A stretch of DNA of 44,121 bases, taken from positions 1-44,121 of the forward strand of contig CANKOY010000028.1 of assembly GCA_947484275.1 (NCBI GenBank), given 5' to 3'. Under the pieces are notes generated by a model. It saw only the letters and a list, made by a program, of their open reading frames with translations, searched no databases and was not told the origin of the DNA. Numbering within the stretch: the stretch's first letter is position 1; every line of letters begins with the position of its first letter. The stretch comes from Planctomycetota bacterium (lineage in GTDB: Bacteria; Planctomycetota; UBA1135; GCA-002686595). This document shows, in pieces, positions 17,596 through 25,698 of the stretch. The translations under genes were made by a program, and so were the position numbers.

Positions 17596-18081
17596 TCAAG
17601 ACTGCGGGCGGGCCAATGCCTGGCCCACATGGTGTCGCAAATGCCCGACGTAGTCGCGCATCAAGTAGGCCAAGGTCGTTGGTTCCCCGGCCGGAACTGT
17701 GCGCCAGGCGATTCGATCCAGTGAGTGTGGCCAGCGCGACTTCTGGGCACAGTCGCTCGGTGTTTCCTCGATGACGCGCGCCAAGTGCAAGTTGTACAGC
17801 CTCCACAACTCCACCAGGTCCTGCCAATCGGCGTTCTGGTAGGACTGGGCCTCCTCCCAGGCGTTTTCGTCGTAGCCCTCGAAAACCAGGTCGTCGCGTC
17901 CGCGAGCGAGGATGAAGCGACCATGGTTGTTGCAGGCGGAGTCCACCAGATGCCCGATCACCTGCTTTGGACTCCACTTCCCTGGAGCGCGCGGCGTCGA
18001 GGCGCGCTCTTCGGAGAATCCAGCGAGCGTCGCTCCCGCCGCCTCCACGGTGCGCCTCAGGTCCTGCGCCAAAGCTTGCAT
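17596..18081 (-). CDS. DinB-family protein
   Basis: The ATG at 18081 gives 161 residues, typical for DinB; the frame upstream of it (up to 18225) reads as non-coding and would overlap the promoter region of the divergent cytochrome gene. Features of the DinB four-helix bundle: WSPKQVIGHLVDSACNNHGRF (first metal His in GHLVDS) and YVGHLRHHVGQ near the C-terminus (the second and third His). These three histidines normally bind a metal. DinB relatives include thiol transferases and damage-inducible proteins; the substrate here is unknown. It lies 38 bases upstream of the DUF6526-like gene on the same strand. Confidence 0.88.
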   Translation of the reverse strand: MQALAQDLRRTVEAAGATLAGFSEERASTPRAPGKWSPKQVIGHLVDSACNNHGRFILARGRDDLVFEGYDENAWEEAQSYQNADWQDLVELWRLYNLHLARVIEETPSDCAQKSRWPHSLDRIAWRTVPAGEPTTLAYLMRDYVGHLRHHVGQALARPQS

Positions 18082-18183
18082 GACATGGCAGTGAAACCCA
18101 ACGAGCCGCCGGAGTCCAGCGCAGCGCGTGCGGTTCCATTTCGACCGCTTGCGTTCTGGGGTCCGGGGCCGTTGGATGTCGCG

Positions 18184-19467
18184 ATGATGAACTTCCAGCG
18201 GACGGGCGCAACAGCGCTCGCACACCTGTGTGCCGCGATGCCACAGTCTCTGACCGCGGCCGCCGGGGCCGCATTGGTGGTGGCATGCGCCTCCGATTCA
18301 CGGTCCACAGTGGTTCCTCCGCTCGCGCCGCAGGCCGTGACGCCGACGATGTCCGCCGTGGAAGATGAGGACGAGGACGAGGTCACGGGCAAGAGCCTGT
18401 ATGCGCGTCATTGCGCCGGCTGCCACAACGAGAATGGCGACGGCCGCGGGGCGACGATGCTCTCGCTCGGCAAAGAAGCGCGCAGCTTTGCCCAGGGCGG
18501 CTTCGCATTCGGCAACACGGCCGACGCGATCTACAAGACGATCACCTCTGGCATGCCGGGGACGTCGCTGATGCCAGCCTTCAATGCGGCGCTGGACGAC
18601 GACGAGCGCAGGTTGGTCGCGGACTATGTGTTGACGCTGATGCCGCGGGCCGAGCACAGGCCGGCGACGGAATCGGTAATGGCCGTCGGCGAGCGCGCGC
18701 TGTTCGCCTACGGCAAGTTGCCGTCCCTGCGCGAGGGCCTGCCTGAGCGCCCCCGCGGTCTGATGGTCGGCCTGCCTGGCGGCGCGAGCTTCGAATTCCG
18801 CATCGACGACGTTCGTCTGCTGGCTATGCGCCGGGGCGGATTCGTCGATCGCACGGACTGGAATGAACGCGGTGGGGGAGTCCTCTTGCCGCTTGGCGGT
18901 CTCGCGGCAGAGATCGAGGGAGGAGATCCGAAGCCATGGATCCTCGCGGGCGCTGATTCAGCGCAGGTGCCGATCGAACTCGCACTTTCAGCGGCGCGCA
19001 TCACGGGCGACCTCGCAAACGAGGTCGAACTCGAATTGCTGCCCAAGTCCGGCCCCACCGTCGGACTTCGCTCTGCGACGGTGACTTGTTTCCAACCCAA
19101 GCTGTCGGGGCGCGAGGGCTTTGGTCGCCGTATCCGCATCGAAGCAAGCTCCGGAGAGGCTCAACTTGGGGTGCTGCTGCATGAGGCGGATTCGAAGGAC
19201 ATCGCGTTCAGGAGCTCGTCAGTCAGTGACAACCCGCAGTGGCGTCGCGTCGTTTCGATCCGGCGCCGCGGCGACGGTTTCGAGTACACGAACGTGGAGT
19301 GCCTCGGGGAATTGCGCTGGAGCGGGGACCGGCTGATCTGGACGCCGCTCGCCACCCCAGCCACAGGAGGCGAAGCCCACGTCATTGTCGTTCCCTGCGA
19401 CGTCTGGGACGAGGCGCTCGTCATGTCCCTGGACCGCGACTGCCGCAGTCAAGGAGTGAGACAATGA
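18184..19467 (+). CDS. Cytochrome c (probable lipoprotein), partner of the PQQ-type dehydrogenase
   Basis: Two starts are plausible: ATG 18184 (427 residues, as given) or ATG 18238, which starts a short signal peptide directly. Either way residues ending VVACASDS form a lipobox-like site. A Glu/Asp run (EDEDEDE) leads into a class I cytochrome c domain with one haem motif C77AGCH81 in ARHCAGCHNENGDGRG and a likely distal Met in MPGTSLMPAF. The remaining ~270 residues (from about 155) form a beta-rich domain with no recognised family, which may be a binding or docking module. The stop overlaps the ATG of the next gene (ATGA at 19464-19467), so the two products are made together. It most likely accepts electrons from that dehydrogenase-like protein. 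Confidence 0.85.
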   Translation: MMNFQRTGATALAHLCAAMPQSLTAAAGAALVVACASDSRSTVVPPLAPQAVTPTMSAVEDEDEDEVTGKSLYARHCAGCHNENGDGRGATMLSLGKEARSFAQGGFAFGNTADAIYKTITSGMPGTSLMPAFNAALDDDERRLVADYVLTLMPRAEHRPATESVMAVGERALFAYGKLPSLREGLPERPRGLMVGLPGGASFEFRIDDVRLLAMRRGGFVDRTDWNERGGGVLLPLGGLAAEIEGGDPKPWILAGADSAQVPIELALSAARITGDLANEVELELLPKSGPTVGLRSATVTCFQPKLSGREGFGRRIRIEASSGEAQLGVLLHEADSKDIAFRSSSVSDNPQWRRVVSIRRRGDGFEYTNVECLGELRWSGDRLIWTPLATPATGGEAHVIVVPCDVWDEALVMSLDRDCRSQGVRQ

Positions 19468-22154
19468 TCCACCTGCCGATTGCCGTACTTGCCTCGTGCA
19501 CTGTGGCTTTCGCCTCCGCCGGTCCGCGGCAGGGCGCCGCCCCCAATGAAGCCGACTACTACGCCGTGGACTACCTGACGCCGCCGAACGGCGCGCGGAT
19601 CGAGGTCGGCGGCATGGACTTCCTGCCCGACGGCCGACTCGTCGTCAGCACGCGGCGCGGGCAAGTGTGGATCGTCGAGAACGCTCTGGCCAAGGATCCC
19701 AGCGACGCGCGCTTCTCGCTCTTCGCCGAAGGACTCCAGGAGGGACTGGGCCTGACGATCGTCGACGGGCGCATTTTCGTGCTGCAGCGCGCGGAACTCT
19801 CGGAACTGATCGACCGCGACCGCGATGGACGCTGCGATGAGATACGCCGCGTGGCGAGCGACTGGGGCGTCAGCGGCCACTACCACGAATTCGCTTTCGG
19901 CCTGCCGCGCGACAAAGACGGCAACTTCTACATCTCGCTCAACGTCTCCTTTGGCGATCCCCAGTGGTGGCACGGGCGCTCGACGGTGCCCTACCGCGGG
20001 TGGATCCTGAAACTGACGCCCGAGGGCAAGACGATTCCCTTCGCCAGCGGCTTTCGCAGTCCCTGCGGTCTGGGCATGAACCTCGCGGGGGATCTGTTCG
20101 AGACCGACAACCAGGGCGACTGGATGCCGGCCTGTCCGATCTATCACGTCAAGGAAGGCGGCTTCTACGGTCACCCCGCTGCCCTCAACTGGACCCCCGA
20201 CTACCGCGCGGCGAACCGCATCGCCTCGGACACGATTCCTCCCACGACCAAGCGACAACCCGCCGCGGTCTGGATTCCCTACGACTGGGCGCGCTCCGCA
20301 GGAAACTTGGCGATCGAAGACACCAAGGGCAAGTTCGGGCCCTTCGGCGGACAGTTCTTCGTGGCCGAACTGACCAACGGAATGGTGCTGCGCACGATGC
20401 TCGAGGACGTGCGCGGCGAGTACCAAGGCGCGGTAATCCCGTTCCGCCGCGGCGTCGGCTCCGCGGTGCGCGTGAGCTTCGCTCCCGACGGCACGCTGTT
20501 CTGCGGTTTCACCGACCGTGGCTGGGGGGGCCAGGCGCCTGGCGACGGGATCGGACGCATCCGTCCCACGGGGCGTGCGCCCATGGAGATCGAGATGGTG
20601 CGGCTAGTGGACGACGGATTCGAGGTGGAGTTCACGCAGCCCCTGCGCGCGGCCCCAGCCCCCGAATCGATCGACCTCTTCCAGTACGACTACGATTATT
20701 GGTGGGAGTACGGCTCGCCCGCGCGGCACCTGACTTCCGGGTCGGTGACTTCCGTCTCGCTCTCCCCGGACCGCAAGATCGCGCACCTCGTCACCTCACC
20801 GCTCAAGGCGGGCATGTGCGCGCGGGTCAAACTCGGCGGAGTGGTTTCGGAATCGGGCGAGCGCCTGCTGCACGAGGAATTCGCCTACACGATCAATCAA
20901 CTGCCCTCGGGGCCGGCGTGCACTGAACTCGTGGCCAAGCTGATCCCGCCTCCCCCGGCGAAGGAAAGTTCCTCCGAGGGCATGCTCGAACTGACCTGGG
21001 GCGATGCCCTGGATTCTTGGTCCCAAACCGGATGGACGGCCCTTTCCACCGACGTTGGATTGGATCCGGCCAATCGCCGCGGGCTGGCGGCGGGCGCCGA
21101 ACCGGTCGGAATCGAGGGCTCGGTGCTGATCAACGACGGCGCCTCGCCCAGCGAACTGGTCAGCCGCTTCGAGTTCGGTGACGCTGAAGTGCACGTGGAC
21201 TTCCTGCTGCCCGAGGGCGGCAACTCAGGCCTGTACCTGATGGGCCGCTACGAGGTGCAACTCCTGGACTCGGCCGGCAAGACGAGCCTGACCTTCGGCG
21301 ATTGCGGCGGGATCTACAAGTCAAGCAGCGAGGGCGCGAGCTGGCCCGGGCAGCCGCCGATGTTCAACGCTTTCCGCGGGCCGGGGCAATGGCACGGACT
21401 GACCGTGCGCTTTCGCGCGCCGCGCTTCGACGGGAGCGGCACGAAGATCGCGAACGCACGCTTCGAGCGCGTCATGATCGACGATGTGTTGCTGCATGAG
21501 AACATCGAGGTCCCAGAGCCCACGGGCGGCGCTTCTCTCTCTCCGCGCGAAGTCCCCACCGGACCCTTGCGCCTCCAGGGAGACCACGGACCCGTGGCAT
21601 TCAGGAACATCTGGGTCAGGCCCATGGTTGAGCTCGAGTCTCGCGGTGAGCCGCTGATCGTCGACGGCCTGTTTGCAGGCAAGCCCCTGCCTGAGGGCTG
21701 GACCGCGAAGGATGGCGTGCTCACGGCCGGCGATGGAGCGTCCGACCTCGCCGCGAGCTTCTCGTCTCCTTTGGTAGGGGCGCAGCTCAGCTTCGATGCG
21801 AAACTGAGCCGAGGCAGCGACAGCGCGGTCTACCTGCGCCACGGAGCTGCCGCTGCTCCTGGCTACGGCATGTCCCTGGGAGTCTTCGGCAAGGCAGCGG
21901 AGCGCGCCGGATCGCTTTTGGGGTTGGGAACCGTGCGCGGTCAATTGACGCCCCCGAACCTGTGGTGCCGTGGGGAATTCGTGGTGCGCGACGGGGCCGA
22001 GGGCACGCGGGTTCAAGCGTTCCTCAACGGACTGAAGGTCGGCGATGTGCTAGATCGCGACGGGCGTTCGCCCGGTGGCTTGCTGTTCGCAGGACCGCGA
22101 GGCGGCACGCTGCAGCTGCGCAACGTGCGACTCGAGCGCCTCGAGTCCCCCTGA
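19464..22154 (+). CDS. PQQ-type glucose/sorbosone dehydrogenase-like propeller fused to two DUF1080 domains
   Basis: The product is 896 residues with a signal peptide (MIHLPIAVLASCTVAFASAG). Residues about 40-380 form a six-bladed propeller like glucose/sorbosone dehydrogenases and planctomycete membrane-bound dehydrogenases (GGMDFLPDGRLVVSTRRGQVW, GHYHEFAFGLPRDKDGNFYISLN, SGFRSPCGLGMNLAGDLFETDNQGDW). A linking beta domain follows (about 400-500). Residues about 505-720 match a DUF1080/3-keto-disaccharide-hydrolase domain (GNSGLYLMGRYEVQLLDS, CGGIY, GPGQWHGLTVRFRAPRFD, FRNIWVRP); residues about 735-896 look like a second, shorter copy (GWTAKDGVLTAG). The cytochrome c encoded immediately upstream with an ATGA overlap makes periplasmic sugar oxidation feeding a cytochrome the likely role, perhaps coupled to keto-sugar binding or cleavage. 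PQQ use is inferred from the family. Confidence 0.85.
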   Translation: MIHLPIAVLASCTVAFASAGPRQGAAPNEADYYAVDYLTPPNGARIEVGGMDFLPDGRLVVSTRRGQVWIVENALAKDPSDARFSLFAEGLQEGLGLTIVDGRIFVLQRAELSELIDRDRDGRCDEIRRVASDWGVSGHYHEFAFGLPRDKDGNFYISLNVSFGDPQWWHGRSTVPYRGWILKLTPEGKTIPFASGFRSPCGLGMNLAGDLFETDNQGDWMPACPIYHVKEGGFYGHPAALNWTPDYRAANRIASDTIPPTTKRQPAAVWIPYDWARSAGNLAIEDTKGKFGPFGGQFFVAELTNGMVLRTMLEDVRGEYQGAVIPFRRGVGSAVRVSFAPDGTLFCGFTDRGWGGQAPGDGIGRIRPTGRAPMEIEMVRLVDDGFEVEFTQPLRAAPAPESIDLFQYDYDYWWEYGSPARHLTSGSVTSVSLSPDRKIAHLVTSPLKAGMCARVKLGGVVSESGERLLHEEFAYTINQLPSGPACTELVAKLIPPPPAKESSSEGMLELTWGDALDSWSQTGWTALSTDVGLDPANRRGLAAGAEPVGIEGSVLINDGASPSELVSRFEFGDAEVHVDFLLPEGGNSGLYLMGRYEVQLLDSAGKTSLTFGDCGGIYKSSSEGASWPGQPPMFNAFRGPGQWHGLTVRFRAPRFDGSGTKIANARFERVMIDDVLLHENIEVPEPTGGASLSPREVPTGPLRLQGDHGPVAFRNIWVRPMVELESRGEPLIVDGLFAGKPLPEGWTAKDGVLTAGDGASDLAASFSSPLVGAQLSFDAKLSRGSDSAVYLRHGAAAAPGYGMSLGVFGKAAERAGSLLGLGTVRGQLTPPNLWCRGEFVVRDGAEGTRVQAFLNGLKVGDVLDRDGRSPGGLLFAGPRGGTLQLRNVRLERLESP

Positions 22155-22405
22155 GGCGCCCGAGCAACCCATGGAATGGCGCGAGTGCGCTGCCGAGCGT
22201 GTCTCGGCGCCGCGCTTTGAAGGCCGTGCAGATCGTCCAGGAAGGCCGTTACCCGATGCAATGGGACCAGGCCGAGGCCCCGCGCGCGCCCTCGCCCCGG
22301 GGGCGATCCGCAATCTAACGAGCTGACTCCGGGGCAAATTTTTGGCGCGCAGCTTGCCTCCCATGCACTCGCTCCGCCGCGCTACGGGGCCACTTCAGCG
22401 CACTG

Positions 22406-22741
22406 CTAGATCGGTGGCTTTGTAGCCGCGCGCGTCCTCGCGGAGGGGCGCCGCGTCGGCTGGGCTGCCTTGGCCAAGCGCAGGCGGCTGAACTCCCACC
22501 AGGGCCGCGGTCGATCGCCTTGCGCGCGGCTGACGAGCATCGAGAACACGTCGAGCACGCAGGGGTCCTGGCGCTCGCCAGTGGCCTTGCACAGGCTGTC
22601 GTACAGTTTCTGGGGCTCGCGATCGGCCAATTGGGAGAGCCGCTCGATTCCCAGGAGTTCCAGATCGCGGACCGTGGCCGGACCGACGTGCTCCAGCCTC
22701 AACCAAGCCTTGCGAGCCTCCGCGGACATGGGCTTTGCCAT
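22406..22741 (-). CDS. Cdd1-like helix-hairpin-helix protein
   Basis: The product is 111 residues. LRLEHVGPATVRDLELLGI is a helix-hairpin-helix, followed by LADREPQKLYDSLCKATGERQDPCVLDVFSMLV and a Trp near the end (RPWWEF). The RQDPCV motif with this spacing is the hallmark of the Cdd1 family (PF11731, 'pathogenicity locus'). Helix-hairpin-helix domains normally bind DNA without sequence specificity; no function is established for this family. The tail is basic and probably disordered. It is transcribed away from the HU gene across a 317-base gap. Confidence 0.82.
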   Translation of the reverse strand: MAKPMSAEARKAWLRLEHVGPATVRDLELLGIERLSQLADREPQKLYDSLCKATGERQDPCVLDVFSMLVSRAQGDRPRPWWEFSRLRLAKAAQPTRRPSARTRAATKPPI

Positions 22742-23058
22742 GGGGTGATGCTACTCGGGATGAGCTCCGCGGCTGTGAATTCTCGGCGATTGGAGGCTTG
22801 GGATCGGCTGTGAATTCGCCTCGGGAGATTCCACGAACTTCGAAAACTTGCGTTTTTCTCGGAAAATCCTTGTGGACTCTGTCCCGGGCGAACAGTACAT
22901 AATCCAAAACACGCGAAAAACGCGTGAAAAACCGCCGCTCGCGAGCCCCGCGCAGGAAGTCCGCCCAGCAACACTGGAATGGACGCGCAACCTGGCCCGT
23001 GCGCGAACGACGGTTCAAGGCAACGAAGTCACCACGGGCCGGAGAAAAAGGAACACAC
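22742..23058. other. 317-base divergent intergenic region between Cdd1-like and HU genes
   Basis: No coding region is supported here. It is more AT-rich than its surroundings from about 22840 to 22930. It holds a 13-bp direct repeat, CGGCTGTGAATTC, at 22770-22782 and 22805-22817, start-to-start distance 35 bases, and a closely spaced CGCGAAAAA / CGCGTGAAAAA pair near 22912-22930. The right part must contain the HU promoter, the left part the promoter of the Cdd1-like gene. Confidence 0.6.
22873..22903 (+). promoter_or_regulatory. Possible sigma-70-like promoter for the HU gene
   Basis: A -10-like CATAAT lies at 22898-22903 (five of six to TATAAT), with TGGACT at 22873-22878 as a weak -35 at 19-base spacing. 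This is the most AT-rich stretch upstream of the HU gene and would give a leader of about 150 bases. Assignment is tentative because planctomycete promoter consensus is poorly defined. Confidence 0.35.
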
Positions 23059-23442
23059 ATGGCGAAGAAAGCAGCGAAGACGAAAGCAAAGGCCAAGACC
23101 GCAGCCCCGGCCGCGAAAGCCAAGAAAATCAGCCCGGCCTCCAAGCCGCGCTCGAAGGGCGAGTTCTACACCACGATCGCCGACCAAATGGCGATGCCGC
23201 GCAAGCAAGTCGCCTCGATGTTCGACGCGATGGGCCGCGTGCTCGCCGCCGACCTCGGCAAGGGCGGTCCGGGTCTTGTGAACGTCGCTGGCCTGATGAA
23301 GGTCACCGTCGTCCGCAAGCCGGCGACCAAGGCGCGCAAGGGCATCAATCCCTTCACCAAGCAGGAAGTGATGTTCAAGGCCAAGCCGGCCCGCAACGTC
23401 ATCAAGGTTCGCCCGCTCAAGAGCCTCAAGAGCATGGTCTAG
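23059..23442 (+). CDS. HU/IHF-family DNA-binding protein with Lys/Ala-rich N-terminal tail
   Basis: The ATG at 23059 follows AAAGGA at 23047-23052. The product has 127 residues against about 90 for HU. Residues 1-33 are a basic Lys/Ala/Pro tail (MAKKAAKTKAKAKTAAPAA and onward) resembling histone H1 tails. Residues about 34-127 are the HU fold: FYTTIADQMAMPRKQVASMF for the helical part, then VNVAGLMKVTVVRKPATKARKGINPFTKQEVMF with the DNA-grasping arm, ending KVRPLKSLKSMV. It should bend and compact DNA. Tailed HU proteins are known in several phyla, where the tail increases compaction or is modified. It is a single-gene transcript bounded by its own promoter region and a terminator. Confidence 0.92.
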   Translation: MAKKAAKTKAKAKTAAPAAKAKKISPASKPRSKGEFYTTIADQMAMPRKQVASMFDAMGRVLAADLGKGGPGLVNVAGLMKVTVVRKPATKARKGINPFTKQEVMFKAKPARNVIKVRPLKSLKSMV

Positions 23443-23473
23443 ACTCCCTCGCGGGTCTAACTGTTCGATTCAC

Positions 23474-23507
23474 GCGGCGGTCGCGCTCCTCGGTGCGCGG
23501 CCGCCGC
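23474..23507 (+). terminator. Hairpin terminator after the HU gene
   Basis: Arm GCGGCGGTCGCG (23474-23485) pairs with CGCGGCCGCCGC (23496-23507) with one G-T pair and a 10-base loop, followed by TCTCTTTCC. It lies 32 bases past the HU stop and 40 bases before the esterase start, as expected for a Rho-independent terminator. Confidence 0.75.
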
Positions 23508-23546
23508 TCTCTTTCCAGCCGAGTCTGAAAGCGCTACATCAGAGGC

Positions 23547-25532
23547 ATGCAGCTTTCGACGCGCGCGGTGATCCACTGGATGTGTCTTGGCCTGTACATC
23601 TGCGCAGTGGATTCGGCTCGCGCGGACGTACGCCTGGCGGGCGTCTTCGGGGATCACATGGTCCTGCAGCGCAATTCGCGCGCGAACCTCTGGGGCCAGG
23701 CCTCTCCAGGCGAACTGATTCGAGTCCGCCCGAGCTGGTACGAGCGCGACGCCGCAGTCACAGCCGGGCCCGACGGGAGCTTCAGCGTGTCCCTGACGAC
23801 GCCCGGAGACCCGGGTCCGCACACGATCCGATTCAGCGCGAGCAACGAGGTCGTGCTCAACGACGTGCTCCTGGGCGAGGTCTGGTTGGCTTCCGGCCAG
23901 TCGAACATGGAAATGGGAGTCGGCGGCCAGGGCGGGGGCTACGGAGGCGTGTTGAATTGGCAGCAGGAACTTGCCGACGCCGAGCGGCCTCGCGTGCGGC
24001 TGTTCACCGTCCGCAATACGGCTGCCGCCGCGGCTGTGGCTGATGTCAGTGGCTCATGGAGCACGGCAACCAGCACAAGCGTCAGCAGCTTCAGCGCCTG
24101 CGGGTGGTTTTTCGCCAGGCAATTGGAGCGCGATCTCGACGTGCCCATTGGCGTCATCGCCGCGGATTGGGGCGGTACACCGGCAGAGGCGTGGACCAGC
24201 GCGCATGGCCTCGCGAACTTCCCGCAGTACAAGGGCACCCTCGAGAAGCTCGCAGGACTTGCCGCCGATGGGGGCACCGCCGCTGTTACCCACGCCAGCG
24301 AACAGAAAATCTGGGGGCGAACCCTGGCGGCTAAGGATCCCCTGTCGGCAGCACACGCTGAGGCCGCGGGCTTCGATGATTCGGCCTGGGGCACGTCGGT
24401 CGTTCCGGCAACCTGGAGCGGGGATCTGGCGCGGTTCGATGGGATCCTGTGGATGCGCCGCAGCGTAGAGATTCCGCGCGCCTGGGCTGGCCGCGCGCTC
24501 GAACTGTCCCTGGGCACGATCGACGACGACGATTGGACCTGGTTCAACGGAGAACTCGTGGGTTCCACCGCGGGCTGGGACGTCGAGCGCAAGTACAAGA
24601 TCACGCCGCCGCTGGAGCACGGCGCGCAGGCGACCATCGCGGTGCGCATCCTCGACACCGGTGGCGAGGGGGGCCTGCGCTCCGCCGCAAGTTCGATCTG
24701 GCTGGGCGTCGCCGGCACTAGGGAGCGGATTTCCCTGACCGGCGAATGGAAGATTGCCCGCGGCAGCGAACTCTCGGCCCTTCCGCCAAAGCCGGTGGTT
24801 CTGGCGATCAACGGCCACACACCCTCGGCGCTCTTCAACGGCATGATCGCGCCCCTGCGCGACTTTCGCATCGCTGGCGCGATCTGGTATCAGGGCGAAT
24901 CCAACGTGGGGCGGGCAGAGGAATACACGCAGTTGTTCCCGGCGCTGATCGAGGACTGGCGCGCGCACTTTGGATTTGAGCTGCCGTTCCTCTACGTGCA
25001 GATCGCGCCCTTCGCCTATGGTCGCGACAACGGTCAGGCCGGTGACCTGCGGGCGGCGCAGGCTGCCGCGCTTTCGCTCCCGCGCACGGGCATGGTGTGC
25101 ACGCTGGACATCGGGGATCCCGCGGACATTCATCCCAAGAACAAGCAGGCCGTCGGAGAGCGCCTAGCTCGGATCGCGCTGCACGACGTGTACAACGTGG
25201 GCGACGCGCCTCCGCCGCCTCCCATAGCCACCGCTGCCCGGCGCGAGGGTTCGCGCATCTGGATCAGCTTTGACCGCCAGGACCTGACGCTCTGTGGCCC
25301 CTCCGCCTTCGAGGTCTGTGGGGAGGATGGGATCTTCAAGGTCGCGCCCCTCGTGGAGCTCGCGGGCGAACGACAGGGCGGGGTGCTCCAGGTGGACGGA
25401 CTGATGGTGGAGTGCCCCGAGGTCTCCGAGCCGCACCAGGTGCGCTACGCCTGGCGCGCGGCCGCTAGCCCCTCGATTTGCACCTCGGACGCCCGCCTGC
25501 CGATCGAGCCCTTCTGGCTTGGGATCCCCTGA
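23547..25532 (+). CDS. Sialate O-acetylesterase-like SGNH esterase
   Basis: The product is 661 residues with a signal peptide (start MQLSTRAVIHWMCLGLYICAV; a short AGAGG lies 3 bases before this ATG, and an ATG at about 23580 is an alternative). SASA-family blocks: VFGDHMVLQRNSRANLWG, the nucleophile block LASGQSNMEMG with S119, IWYQGESNVGRAEEY, and the terminal D527-I-H529 of DPADIHPKNKQAVG. A galactose-binding-like insert (about 255-400; DDSAWGTSVVPATW, LWMRRSVEIP, WTWFNGELVGS) splits the hydrolase domain, as is common in this family. It removes acetyl groups from sialic acids or other acetylated glycans outside the cytoplasm. It is a single-gene unit. Confidence 0.9.
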   Translation: MQLSTRAVIHWMCLGLYICAVDSARADVRLAGVFGDHMVLQRNSRANLWGQASPGELIRVRPSWYERDAAVTAGPDGSFSVSLTTPGDPGPHTIRFSASNEVVLNDVLLGEVWLASGQSNMEMGVGGQGGGYGGVLNWQQELADAERPRVRLFTVRNTAAAAAVADVSGSWSTATSTSVSSFSACGWFFARQLERDLDVPIGVIAADWGGTPAEAWTSAHGLANFPQYKGTLEKLAGLAADGGTAAVTHASEQKIWGRTLAAKDPLSAAHAEAAGFDDSAWGTSVVPATWSGDLARFDGILWMRRSVEIPRAWAGRALELSLGTIDDDDWTWFNGELVGSTAGWDVERKYKITPPLEHGAQATIAVRILDTGGEGGLRSAASSIWLGVAGTRERISLTGEWKIARGSELSALPPKPVVLAINGHTPSALFNGMIAPLRDFRIAGAIWYQGESNVGRAEEYTQLFPALIEDWRAHFGFELPFLYVQIAPFAYGRDNGQAGDLRAAQAAALSLPRTGMVCTLDIGDPADIHPKNKQAVGERLARIALHDVYNVGDAPPPPPIATAARREGSRIWISFDRQDLTLCGPSAFEVCGEDGIFKVAPLVELAGERQGGVLQVDGLMVECPEVSEPHQVRYAWRAAASPSICTSDARLPIEPFWLGIP

Positions 25533-25586
25533 CCTCGGGTCAAGCCCCCCCCTGGGCAGCTCCACAGGCAAAAAAGCAGACAGGCG

Positions 25587-25614
25587 CTTACTTAGGGGCG
25601 ATTTGGGGTATAGC
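25587..25614 (+). promoter_or_regulatory. Possible promoter upstream of the thioredoxin-like gene
   Basis: TATAGC at 25609-25614 could be a -10 and CTTACT at 25587-25592 a weak -35 (16-base spacing). They sit about 85 bases before the ATG at 25699. Downstream, 25629-25674 contains partly complementary GGGCAC/CCGTGCC arms in the leader. Both signals are weak. Confidence 0.3.
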
Positions 25615-25698
25615 CTCGAAGACCCGGGCACGACGGGGCATGGGGCCTCCGCTCGATGTTGCCCGTGCCTCGCACTTACTTCCGTAAAGGAATCAGCG

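Noticed and set aside
22292..22306. TCGCCCC/GGGGCGA palindrome as terminator of the dehydrogenase gene
   Set aside because: The stem is 7 bp with a 1-base centre and no T tract, over 130 bases past the stop; in such GC-rich DNA it may be chance.
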